DNA of 64,000 nt. It comes from Deltaproteobacteria bacterium (GTDB lineage: Bacteria; Desulfobacterota; Desulfobacteria; Desulfobacterales; UBA5852). The position numbers and the translations under genes were made by a program. The stretch spans positions 62,001-126,000 of the forward strand of contig JAHLLS010000001.1 in the NCBI GenBank assembly GCA_020444045.1. The letters run 5' to 3'. Shown here one piece after another: positions 56,401 to 64,000 of this stretch (its first letter is position 1; every line of letters begins with the position of its first letter). The notes below the pieces were generated by a model, which searched no databases, was not told the origin of the DNA, and saw only the letters and a list, made by a program, of their open reading frames with translations.

Positions 56401-57621
56401 ATGCCGCTGATTACAATTGAACAAGCGATTAAAGACATTCGAAATGGGAAGATGGTCATCCTCGTCGATGACGAAGATCGTGAAAACGAGGGTGATCTTT
56501 GCATGGCCGCCGAAAAGGTCACGCCTGAGGCCATCAACTTCATGGCCACCCACGGACGGGGATTAATCTGCCTGTCGCTGACGCCCGAAAAGGTGGACGC
56601 GCTGGATTTGCCGCTGATGGTAGACCACAACACCTCACCGTTTGAAACCGGCTTCACCGTATCGATTGAAGCCCGTTGCGGGGTGACCACCGGCATTTCG
56701 GCAGCCGACCGCGCCATCACGATTCAGACCGCCGTGCGCGACAACGCCAAATCGACCGATTTGGTCCGCCCCGGGCATATTTTCCCCCTGCGGGCCCGCA
56801 AGGGCGGGGTGATGGTGCGTACCGGCCAAACCGAGGGATCCGTGGATCTGGCACGTCTGGCCGGTTTACGACCATCCGGTGTGATCTGCGAAATCATGGA
56901 CGATGACGGCACCATGGCCCGCATGCCCTCCCTGGAAAAATTCAGCCAGAAACACGATATCGGGCTGGTCACCATTGCCGATCTCGTCGAATACCGCATG
57001 CGCAAGGAGTCCTTTGTGCGACGGGCGGCCGAAACCAAGATTCCGACGGCCGTCGCCGGTGAATTCCGGATCGTGGTCTATGAAAATGACGTGGACAATC
57101 TGACCCATATCGCCCTGATCAAAGGCGAGATCGATCCCGAAAAGCCCGCCCTGGTGCGTGTTCATTCAGAATGCCTGACCGGTGACGTTTTCGGCTCCCT
57201 GCGCTGCGACTGCGGCGACCAGCTTCACCGGGCCATGGAAAAAGTCGATGCCGAAGGCTCCGGCGTCATCCTTTATCTTCGTCAGGAAGGCCGCGGCATC
57301 GGCCTGGTGAATAAAATCAAGGCCTACGCTTTGCAGCAGGAACAGGGAATGGACACCGTCCAGGCCAACGAGGAACTGGGGTTCAAGTCCGACATGCGCA
57401 ACTACGGGATCGGGGCCCAAATCCTGGTGGACCTGGGGGTACGCCAGATGCGCCTGATGACGAACAATCCCAAGAAAATGGTCGGGCTGGAGGGTTATGG
57501 GCTGAGTGTTGTGGAACAGGTGCCCATTGAAATCGAGCCCAACGAACACAACCGCTGCTACCTGAATTGTAAAAAATTGAAGATGGGCCATCTGTTGAAA
57601 ACCGTCGATTCCACGCCATAA
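56401..57621 (+). CDS. ribBA: Bifunctional DHBP synthase / GTP cyclohydrolase II
   Basis: 406 residues. N-terminal RibB with '[20 protein letters not shown]' and '[10 protein letters not shown]'; C-terminal RibA with the zinc site '[18 protein letters not shown]' and '[20 protein letters not shown]'. It makes the two starting compounds for riboflavin from ribulose 5-phosphate and GTP. RpiB, encoded upstream, supplies ribulose 5-phosphate. Confidence 0.97.
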   Translation: MPLITIEQAIKDIRNGKMVILVDDEDRENEGDLCMAAEKVTPEAINFMATHGRGLICLSLTPEKVDALDLPLMVDHNTSPFETGFTVSIEARCGVTTGISAADRAITIQTAVRDNAKSTDLVRPGHIFPLRARKGGVMVRTGQTEGSVDLARLAGLRPSGVICEIMDDDGTMARMPSLEKFSQKHDIGLVTIADLVEYRMRKESFVRRAAETKIPTAVAGEFRIVVYENDVDNLTHIALIKGEIDPEKPALVRVHSECLTGDVFGSLRCDCGDQLHRAMEKVDAEGSGVILYLRQEGRGIGLVNKIKAYALQQEQGMDTVQANEELGFKSDMRNYGIGAQILVDLGVRQMRLMTNNPKKMVGLEGYGLSVVEQVPIEIEPNEHNRCYLNCKKLKMGHLLKTVDSTP

Positions 57622-57691
57622 GCCATGGAAACCGATGATGGGAACGGACTGACCCGGATGATTCCCGTCGTCCATTAGATAAGGAGATACC

Positions 57692-58165
57692 ATGCCGAGA
57701 ATTCTGGAAGCCAAACTGCTGGCGGAAGGTAAAAAATTTGCCCTCATTGCGAGCCGTTTCAACGATTTTATCACGGATAAACTCGTTAGCGGTGCCGTGG
57801 ACGCCCTGTTGCGCTCCGGGGCCCGGGATGAAGACATCGACATCGTCAAAGTTCCGGGAGCCTTTGAAATCCCGTTGCTGGCCAAAAAAATGGCGGCCAA
57901 AACCCGTTATGATGCCATCATCTGCCTGGGCGCCGTTATTCGCGGTGCGACGCCGCATTTTGATTATGTCAGCGCGGAGGTGTCCAAGGGGGTTGCCATG
58001 GTCAGCCTGGAAGCCGATATACCGGTCATTTTCGGTATCATCACCACCGATACCATCGAGCAGGCCATCGAGCGGGCCGGCACCAAAGCCGGCAACAAGG
58101 GCTGGAGCGCCGCCATGTCCGCCATCGAGATGGCCAATCTCACGGACGTCGTGCAACAGGCCTAA
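57692..58165 (+). CDS. ribH: 6,7-dimethyl-8-ribityllumazine synthase
   Basis: 157 residues with a strong AAGGAG site. Family signs: '[20 protein letters not shown]', '[15 protein letters not shown]', '[17 protein letters not shown]' and '[20 protein letters not shown]'. It condenses the pyrimidine and four-carbon precursors in riboflavin synthesis. nusB begins two bases after its stop. Confidence 0.97.
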   Translation: MPRILEAKLLAEGKKFALIASRFNDFITDKLVSGAVDALLRSGARDEDIDIVKVPGAFEIPLLAKKMAAKTRYDAIICLGAVIRGATPHFDYVSAEVSKGVAMVSLEADIPVIFGIITTDTIEQAIERAGTKAGNKGWSAAMSAIEMANLTDVVQQA

Positions 58166-58167
58166 CG

Positions 58168-58644
58168 ATGGGAAAACGCAGACAAGCCCGCGAGATGGCC
58201 ATGCAGGCGCTCTATTACCTCGAGGAGCAGCGCGGCGATCCGGAGCAGGCCATCGCCCTCTTCTGCCATAATTTTACGCCGCCGCGCAAAAGCCGGGCAT
58301 TCTTTTACGATCTGGTTAAAGGCGTCCATCACGCGCGGACTGTCATCGACACCATTGTCGAAGGCTACTCGGACAACTGGAAAGTTTTTCGCATGCCCCG
58401 GGTCGACCGCAACATCATCCGGCTGGCCGTCTATGAGATGCTGTGGCACGAAGACATTCCTTACCGGGTATCGATCAATGAAGCCATCGACATCGGTAAA
58501 CGATTCGGGGCTGAAGATTCCGGCGCCTTTATCAATGGTATTTTAGACCGGATCCGTCTGGCCCTGGAAAATGGTGAAATCGACACGCCGGAAGCCCCGG
58601 TTTTTGAGACCGCGTTGTCACCGCCTGCGCCAGCGCCCGAATGA
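58168..58644 (+). CDS. nusB: Transcription antitermination factor NusB
   Basis: 158 residues, starting 'MGKRRQAREMAMQALYYLEE'; later 'RVDRNIIRLAVYEMLWHEDIPYRVSINEAIDIGKRFG' region is typical, ending 'FINGILDRI'. NusB with NusE binds boxA RNA in rRNA antitermination. The pairing with ribH is common in bacteria. Confidence 0.97.
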   Translation: MGKRRQAREMAMQALYYLEEQRGDPEQAIALFCHNFTPPRKSRAFFYDLVKGVHHARTVIDTIVEGYSDNWKVFRMPRVDRNIIRLAVYEMLWHEDIPYRVSINEAIDIGKRFGAEDSGAFINGILDRIRLALENGEIDTPEAPVFETALSPPAPAPE

Positions 58645-58826
58645 AGCTCCTCCTGCAAAATGGGAGACCTCAGGCAGCCCCCTTGAAGGAGGCTTGAAAA
58701 ACGGTTTTTGAATGAAGAACTTGTTTCAGAAAAACACCCCGGATCGACCCTACCTCTCCGGGTCCTCCACCAACGGTGGGAGTTTAGGATAAAACGAACC
58801 ACAAAGCACGTCATCAGGAGGCTCTT

Positions 58827-59453
58827 TTGATCATAAAAAGTATCGCTGTTGGTCCGATTCAGGCCAATTGTTTTATTATTGGATGCGAAACGACCCTCAC
58901 GGGCGCTGTCATCGATCCGGGTGACGACGCGGACCGCATTCTGGCGGAAGTAAAAACCGCCAATCTCCGGATTGAACGCATCATCAACACCCATGGCCAT
59001 TTCGATCACGTGGGCGCCAACCGGCAACTCAAGGCCGCCACGGGCGCGGAATTGATGATTCACCCGCTCGACGCCCCCATGCTGGAACAGCTCGACCGTA
59101 TGGCGGGGGCCTTCGGGCTCAAGGCCGAGAACTCGCCGGCACCGGACAGACTGCTGGAGGATGGCGAGACCATTGCTGTCGGCAACCTGCAGCTTGACGT
59201 CATTCATACACCGGGGCATACCCCCGGCGGCATATCCCTGTACACGGACGGCAGCGTCTTTGTGGGCGACACCCTCTTCCAGGGCTCTATCGGCCGGACC
59301 GATTTTCCCGGCGGCGATTTCGACACCCTTATCGCCAGCATCCAACAACGGCTGTTTGCCCTGGCGGACACGACCACCGTCTATACCGGCCACGGCCCTG
59401 AAACCAGCATCGGTACCGAGAAAAAGTTTAACCCCTTTGCACGCATGGCCTGA
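58827..59453 (+). CDS. Metallo-beta-lactamase-fold hydrolase (glyoxalase II-like)
   Basis: 208 residues from a TTG start; AGGAGG lies six bases upstream and no ATG fits. Zinc motifs 'THGHFDHVGANRQLKA' and 'DVIHTPGHTPGGISLY', 'VGDTLFQGSIGRTDFPGGD' and 'VYTGHGPETSIGTEKKFNPF'. This short, single-domain form lacks the C-terminal domain of true GloB, so thioester or other ester substrates are possible. It lies just upstream of ispG. Confidence 0.92.
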   Translation: MIIKSIAVGPIQANCFIIGCETTLTGAVIDPGDDADRILAEVKTANLRIERIINTHGHFDHVGANRQLKAATGAELMIHPLDAPMLEQLDRMAGAFGLKAENSPAPDRLLEDGETIAVGNLQLDVIHTPGHTPGGISLYTDGSVFVGDTLFQGSIGRTDFPGGDFDTLIASIQQRLFALADTTTVYTGHGPETSIGTEKKFNPFARMA

Positions 59454-59465
59454 CCTGGTTTTTTA

Positions 59466-60566
59466 ATGGACGAAACGATCGCCATCCATCGCCGACATTC
59501 GCAACCGATTCAGATCGGCAAGGTCACCGTGGGGGGCACGGCGCCGGTGTCCGTGCAGTCCATGACCAATACCCCCACCCAGGATGTCAACGCCACCGTT
59601 TCACAGATTCAGCGGCTGGAAGCGGCCGGCTGTGAAATCATTCGGGTGGCCGTGCCTGACGAGACGGCCGCCGCGGCCATCAAGGCCATCAAAACCGCCA
59701 TCTCGATACCCCTCATCGCCGATATTCATTTCGACCACCGCCTGGCGATCCGGGCGGCCGAGGCCGGTGCCGACGGATTGCGCCTCAATCCCGGCAATAT
59801 CGGCGGACCGGACAAGGTGCGAGCTGTGGTCAGCTGTGCCAAAGATCATGGGGTGCCGATCCGGATCGGGGTCAACGCCGGATCGCTTGAAAAGGACCTG
59901 CTGGAGCGCTACGGCGGCGCCACGCCGGCCGCCATGGCCGAAAGCGCCCTGCGCCACACCGCCCTGCTGGAGGAGCTGGACTTTCACGCCATCAAGCTGT
60001 CGCTCAAGGCCTCCGATGTGGGCCGCACCCTGGCGGCGTATCGCCTGCTAGCGACCCAAACCGATCTGCCGCTGCATATCGGCGTCACCGAGGCCGGGTC
60101 GCTTTACACCGGTATTGTGAAATCCGCTCTGGGCATCGGCATGCTGCTGGCCGAGGGCATCGGCGATACGCTGCGGGTTTCCCTGACACGGGATCCGGTG
60201 GAAGAAGTCCGGGTGGGTTATGAAATCCTGAAAGCCCTTAACATTCGCCGCCGCGGCCCCGACATTATCGCCTGTCCGACCTGCGGCCGGACGGAAATCG
60301 ATCTGTTCGGTATCGTCGACGCCGTTGAAGCCAAGGTGCAGCACCTTGCAACACCCATCAAAATCGCCATCATGGGGTGTGTGGTCAACGGTCCCGGGGA
60401 AGCCCGGGAAGCCGACATCGGCATCGCCGGTGGAAAGGGTGTGGGCATTCTTTTCAAAAAAGGGAAAGTGGTTCGCAAGGTCCCCGAATCACAGCTGGTC
60501 GAGGCCCTCATGCAGGAAATCGATCGCTTTGAACAGCGTGATTCCGCAAAGGAACCGCCGTCCTGA
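59466..60566 (+). CDS. ispG: 4-hydroxy-3-methylbut-2-enyl diphosphate synthase (IspG/GcpE)
   Basis: 366 residues. It reduces MEcPP to HMBPP in the non-mevalonate isoprenoid pathway. Seen: 'SVQSMTNTPTQDVNATVSQI', 'LIADIHFDHRLAI', 'LRLNPGNIGG', the cluster Cys pair 'CPTCGRTEID' and the third Cys in 'IMGCVVNGPGEAREADIG'. It uses a [4Fe-4S] cluster. Confidence 0.97.
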   Translation: MDETIAIHRRHSQPIQIGKVTVGGTAPVSVQSMTNTPTQDVNATVSQIQRLEAAGCEIIRVAVPDETAAAAIKAIKTAISIPLIADIHFDHRLAIRAAEAGADGLRLNPGNIGGPDKVRAVVSCAKDHGVPIRIGVNAGSLEKDLLERYGGATPAAMAESALRHTALLEELDFHAIKLSLKASDVGRTLAAYRLLATQTDLPLHIGVTEAGSLYTGIVKSALGIGMLLAEGIGDTLRVSLTRDPVEEVRVGYEILKALNIRRRGPDIIACPTCGRTEIDLFGIVDAVEAKVQHLATPIKIAIMGCVVNGPGEAREADIGIAGGKGVGILFKKGKVVRKVPESQLVEALMQEIDRFEQRDSAKEPPS

Positions 60567-60657
60567 AACGGTATGGGGTGTTCTGTTGCATCCGGCGACC
60601 GACACCTTACCCTTACATCCGGAACGCAGCACAACACATGAATGGGAGAAACTGCAT

Positions 60658-62178
60658 ATGGCCAAACAGGTGAAACCCGCCATCACGCCGGTACGCGCCG
60701 ACGACTATCCTGAATGGTACCAGCAGATTATCAAAGCATCCGATCTGGCAGAAAAATCACCGGTGCGCGGCTGCATGGTCATCAAGCCCTGGGGGTATGC
60801 CCTGTGGGAAAATATCGTGCGCGGCATGGACGACATGTTCAAGGCCACCGGTGTTAAAAATGCCTATTTCCCGCTCTTTATCCCGTTAAGTTTTCTGGAA
60901 AAAGAGGCCGAGCACGTGGAGGGCTTTGCCAAGGAATGCGCCGTCGTGACTCACCATCGCCTTGAGAAAAACGATCAGGGCGGGTTGGTGCCGGCCGGCA
61001 AACTGGCCGAGCCCTTGGTGGTGCGGCCCACCTCCGAAACGATTATCGGCGATTCGTTCGCCAAATGGGTTTCCAGCTACCGCGATCTGCCGATCCTGAT
61101 CAACCAATGGGCCAATGTGGTCCGCTGGGAAATGCGGACCCGCATTTTTCTGCGCACCAGCGAGTTTCTCTGGCAGGAAGGGCATACCGCCCACGCCACC
61201 GCCGATGAAGCCGTCGCACGCACCCAAATGATGCTCGATGTCTACGCCCGCTTCGTTGAAGAATTTCTGGCCATACCCGTCATCCGGGGACGCAAAACCC
61301 CCTCGGAACGCTTTCCGGGGGCCGTGGACACCCTGTGCATCGAGGCCATGATGCAGGACCGCAAGGCCCTGCAGGCCGGCACCTCGCACTTCCTGGGACA
61401 AAACTTTGCCAAGGCGTCTGGCATTCGCTTCCAGAATGCCCAGGAGCAGGAGGAGTTTGCCTGGACCACATCGTGGGGATCCTCCACACGTCTGATTGGC
61501 GGGCTGATTATGACCCACGCGGACGACAACGGCCTGGTGCTGCCGCCACGCATCGCCTCCGCCCATGTGGTGCTGCTGCCCATTTATCGCTCCGATAGCG
61601 ACCGGGAGCAGGTCATGGCCTATACCGAAAAGCTGGCTGCCGACCTGCGAGGCCAAATGTACCACCACCGCCCCGTCCAGGTCGAGATCGATACCCGCGA
61701 CATCGGCGGGGCAAGGGGATGGGACTGGATTAAAAAAGGGATCCCGGTCCGGGTGGAAATCGGCCCCAAAGACATCGAAAAAGACGCCCTTTTCGTCGGA
61801 CGGCGCGATGACGATCCCAAAAAGAAAACCTCGATTCCACGCACCCAGTTCCTGCAGGACTTCACCGCCATGCTGGACGACATTCAGCAGCAGTTGTATG
61901 ATCGGGCCCTTGATTTCCGCGAGAAGAACACACAACCGATCGAAACCCGGGACGCCTTCGATACCTACTTTACCCCCCGCTTGCCGGAAAAACCCGAGAT
62001 CCATGGCGGGTTCGCCCTGTCCCACTGGTGCGGTGACGCCCAGTGCGAACGCCAGATCAAAGACGCGCTGAATGTCACCATTCGCTGCATACCGTTAAAA
62101 AACAAACAGGAAGACGGGCCGTGTGTCTGTTGTGGCCGGCCCAGCAAAGAACGCGTCGTTTGGGCCAAAGCCTATTAG
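60658..62178 (+). CDS. proS: Prolyl-tRNA synthetase, archaeal/eukaryote type
   Basis: 506 residues from the ATG at 60658 (GGGAG upstream). Class II motifs: 'LVVRPTSETIIGDSFAKWV' (motif 2 region), 'QWANVVRWEMRTRIFLRTSEFLWQEGHTAH' region, and motif 3 'WTTSWGSSTRLIGGLIMTHAD'. It lacks the long bacterial insertion (editing domain) between motifs 2 and 3. The C-terminus has a zinc-type Cys set 'CGDAQCERQ' and 'CVCCGRPSKERVVWAKAY', ending in Tyr, as in archaeal ProS. An ancient transfer is likely, and the type is found in several bacterial groups. Confidence 0.96.
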   Translation: MAKQVKPAITPVRADDYPEWYQQIIKASDLAEKSPVRGCMVIKPWGYALWENIVRGMDDMFKATGVKNAYFPLFIPLSFLEKEAEHVEGFAKECAVVTHHRLEKNDQGGLVPAGKLAEPLVVRPTSETIIGDSFAKWVSSYRDLPILINQWANVVRWEMRTRIFLRTSEFLWQEGHTAHATADEAVARTQMMLDVYARFVEEFLAIPVIRGRKTPSERFPGAVDTLCIEAMMQDRKALQAGTSHFLGQNFAKASGIRFQNAQEQEEFAWTTSWGSSTRLIGGLIMTHADDNGLVLPPRIASAHVVLLPIYRSDSDREQVMAYTEKLAADLRGQMYHHRPVQVEIDTRDIGGARGWDWIKKGIPVRVEIGPKDIEKDALFVGRRDDDPKKKTSIPRTQFLQDFTAMLDDIQQQLYDRALDFREKNTQPIETRDAFDTYFTPRLPEKPEIHGGFALSHWCGDAQCERQIKDALNVTIRCIPLKNKQEDGPCVCCGRPSKERVVWAKAY

Positions 62179-62184
62179 GTCGCT

Positions 62185-64000
62185 ATGATACGGATTAACG
62201 ACATTCTGGACAAAGTCGCTGAAACCAACCCCGAGGCCGATTTGGACATTATCGATCGGGCTTACATTTTCAGCGCCCGTGTCCACGACGGCCAGACACG
62301 GCTGTCCGGCGAGCCCTATCTGATGCATCCCCTGGAGGTCGCAGGCCTCCTGGCCGACATGAACCTCGACCCGGTCAGCATCGCAGCCGGCCTCCTGCAC
62401 GACGTGGTTGAAGACACGCACGCTTCCCCGGAAGAAATCGAAACCATTTTCGGCCGCGAGGTGCAGCATATCGTCAGCGGCGTCACCAAAATCAGCAAGC
62501 TGCCGTTTAGCAGTTCCCAGGCCCGCCAGGCCGAAAGCCTCCGCAAAATGCTGCTGGCCATGGCGGACGACATTCGGGTGGTCCTCATCAAACTGGCCGA
62601 CCGACTGCACAATATGCGCACCCTGCAGTTCCACAAAGAGAGCAAGCAGAAGCTGATCGCCCAGGAAACTCTGGACATATACGCCCCCATCGCCGCCCGC
62701 CTGGGAATTTACTGGATGAAAAACGAGCTGGAAAACAGCTCGTTTAAATACCTCATGCCGGATGAATATGACCGTATCAAAGAGCGCGTCATCGCCGACA
62801 TCAAAGAGCGTGAAGCTTATATCGAAGAGGTCAAGGGCATTATCCACGAAAAAATGGACGCCCACCAAATGAAAAGCGAGGTGCTGGGACGCTACAAGAA
62901 TTATTACAGCGTCTACCAGAAGATGGTTTCCCAGAACCTGGCCTTCGAAGATGTTTACGACATCATCGCCTTTCGCATCATCCTGGACACCATACCCCAA
63001 TGCTACGAAGCATTGGGGATCGTGCATTCGCTCTGGAAACCCATCGACATCAAATTCAAGGACTACATTGCGCGCCCCAAACCGAATATGTATCAGTCCC
63101 TCCACACCACCGTCATCGGCCCGCGGGGCGAACGCGTCGAAATTCAGATCCGGACCCACGATATGGACCAGGTCGCCAAATCGGGGATTGCCGCCCATTG
63201 GCATTACAAGGAAGGCGGCGAAATCGATGAAAATGTCAGCAAGCGATTCGCCTGGATCCAAAACCTGGTGGACAACCAGGAAAACATCGGCAACCCTGAC
63301 GAATTTCTGGAAAACGTCCGTATCGACCTTTATCCTGACGAAGTTTACGTTTTCACACCCCACGGCGAGGTTAAAACCCTTCCCAAGGGGGCCACACCGG
63401 TGGACTTTGCCTTCATGATCCACACCGAGGTCGGCAACCAGTGCACCGGCGCCAAAGTCAACGGCCGCATGGTGCCGCTAAGTCATGAACTGGTCACCGG
63501 CGACACGGTCGACATTATAACGTCTAAAAATCATTATCCCAGCAAAGACTGGCTGAACTTCGTCAAGACCGTCAAAGCCCGCTCACGCATTCGCCAGTGG
63601 ATCAAGACCCAGGAAAAAAACCGCAGCCTGACCCTGGGGCGGGAAATGTGCGAAAAAGCCTTCCGGAAGCACCGCCTGAATTTTCACACCCTGCTGAAAT
63701 CACCCGAGATGCCCGCCGTGGTGGAGCATTTTGGCTTCAAATCGACCGACGATCTGATTGCCAGCGTGGGGTACGGGAAAACGACGCCCTTGCAGGTGGT
63801 GCGGCGATTTCTTCCCAAAATGGATGACGCCGAGGAAGACATCCCGCGGGACTCCATCCTGAACCGCCTGATGGGGAGAGTCAAAAAAAAGCCGGCTAAA
63901 ACCGAAATTCTGGTCAAAGGCCTGGACGATATCCTCATCCGCTTCGGCAAATGCTGCCAGCCGGTACCGGGAGATCCGATTATCGGCTACATTACACGCG
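62185..64000 (+). CDS. Bifunctional (p)ppGpp synthetase/hydrolase, truncated by the window end
   Basis: 605 codons from the ATG at 62185, still open at 64000. N-terminal HD hydrolase with 'HDGQTRLSGEPYLMHPLEVA', 'LLHDVVEDT' and 'KLADRLHNMRTL', all intact. The synthetase domain shows 'YKNYYSVYQKMVSQ', 'EDVYDIIAFRIILDT' and 'DYIARPKPNMYQSLHTTV'. A TGS domain follows ('DEVYVFTPHGEVKTLPKGAT'), then 'RFGKCCQPVPGDPIIGYITR' at the edge. Both activities should work, so it is a Rel/SpoT-type enzyme. Confidence 0.96.
   Translation, partial: MIRINDILDKVAETNPEADLDIIDRAYIFSARVHDGQTRLSGEPYLMHPLEVAGLLADMNLDPVSIAAGLLHDVVEDTHASPEEIETIFGREVQHIVSGVTKISKLPFSSSQARQAESLRKMLLAMADDIRVVLIKLADRLHNMRTLQFHKESKQKLIAQETLDIYAPIAARLGIYWMKNELENSSFKYLMPDEYDRIKERVIADIKEREAYIEEVKGIIHEKMDAHQMKSEVLGRYKNYYSVYQKMVSQNLAFEDVYDIIAFRIILDTIPQCYEALGIVHSLWKPIDIKFKDYIARPKPNMYQSLHTTVIGPRGERVEIQIRTHDMDQVAKSGIAAHWHYKEGGEIDENVSKRFAWIQNLVDNQENIGNPDEFLENVRIDLYPDEVYVFTPHGEVKTLPKGATPVDFAFMIHTEVGNQCTGAKVNGRMVPLSHELVTGDTVDIITSKNHYPSKDWLNFVKTVKARSRIRQWIKTQEKNRSLTLGREMCEKAFRKHRLNFHTLLKSPEMPAVVEHFGFKSTDDLIASVGYGKTTPLQVVRRFLPKMDDAEEDIPRDSILNRLMGRVKKKPAKTEILVKGLDDILIRFGKCCQPVPGDPIIGYITR

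Noticed and set aside
58645-58826. Hairpins after nusB as a possible small RNA or tRNA
   Set aside because: The small stems (for example around 58768-58785) do not form a cloverleaf or a clean terminator; evidence too weak to call a feature.

Overview
The window is a GC-rich (roughly 58%), densely packed stretch of a bacterial chromosome. The best fit is a Desulfobacterota member, Desulfosarcina/Desulfobacteraceae-like. The grounds are a complete methylmalonyl-CoA (propionate) module with transcarboxylase-type subunits, a double-Cache kinase paired with a sigma-54 activator, the nrdR-ribD-ribE-ribBA-ribH-nusB order, an archaeal/eukaryote-type prolyl-tRNA synthetase and AmrB/MEMO. Taxonomy is inferred from gene content only. 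I see no phage, insertion sequence or CRISPR array.

Layout. (1) 1-11031, plus strand: a probable operon with a giant fusion of a degenerate M28 peptidase and an FtsX-type permease, two large OPT-like/DUF6785-type membrane proteins, a small secreted protein, an unknown soluble protein and an orphan PqqD-like protein. (2) 18.0-11.1 kb, minus strand: a TylF-like methyltransferase, then a membrane PP2C (SpoIIE-type) phosphatase whose frame contains an in-frame UGA, an ABC exporter with an unusual ~250-residue insertion, a cNMP-binding-like protein, a HATPase anti-sigma-type kinase and a STAS protein. This looks like a partner-switching module tied to a transporter. (3) 18.2-22.2 kb: a DUF2065 protein, queA, tgt, a NifU-like protein and an aminotransferase. 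(4) 22.3-38.99 kb: the propionate/acetate region. It has a sensor kinase and sigma-54 regulator, a strong sigma-54 promoter, SatP-type transporter, PrpE, methylmalonyl-CoA epimerase, a TetR regulator, methylmalonyl-CoA mutase, MeaB, a carboxyltransferase beta chain, a small accessory subunit and a 5S/biotin fusion. (5) 39.0-40.0 kb: a decayed sucC-sucD remnant. (6) 40.1-49 kb: hypAB, serA, amrB, glnS and an SGNH/MBOAT acylation pair. (7) 49.0-64 kb: housekeeping genes: tRNA-Gln, gltX, rpmF, acpP, rpiB, glyA, dCMP deaminase, nrdR, the rib genes, nusB, an MBL hydrolase, ispG, proS and a rel/spoT gene cut by the window end.

How the parts work together. Acetate/propionate enters through the SatP-like carrier and propionate is activated by PrpE. 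Propionyl-CoA is carboxylated by the MmdA-type and 5S/biotin subunits, possibly by transcarboxylation with oxaloacetate/pyruvate, then epimerised and isomerised to succinyl-CoA by the B12 mutase protected by MeaB. The next enzyme, succinyl-CoA synthetase, was once encoded in line but is now a pseudogene. The sigma-54 promoter in front of satP-prpE sits directly downstream of the sigma-54 activator gene, so the kinase/regulator pair probably controls short-chain acid use.

The most interesting signals are the in-frame UGA with a SECIS-like hairpin in the phosphatase gene, the phosphatase/kinase/STAS/ABC module with its expanded ABC ATPase, and the peptidase-permease/OPT/PqqD cluster.
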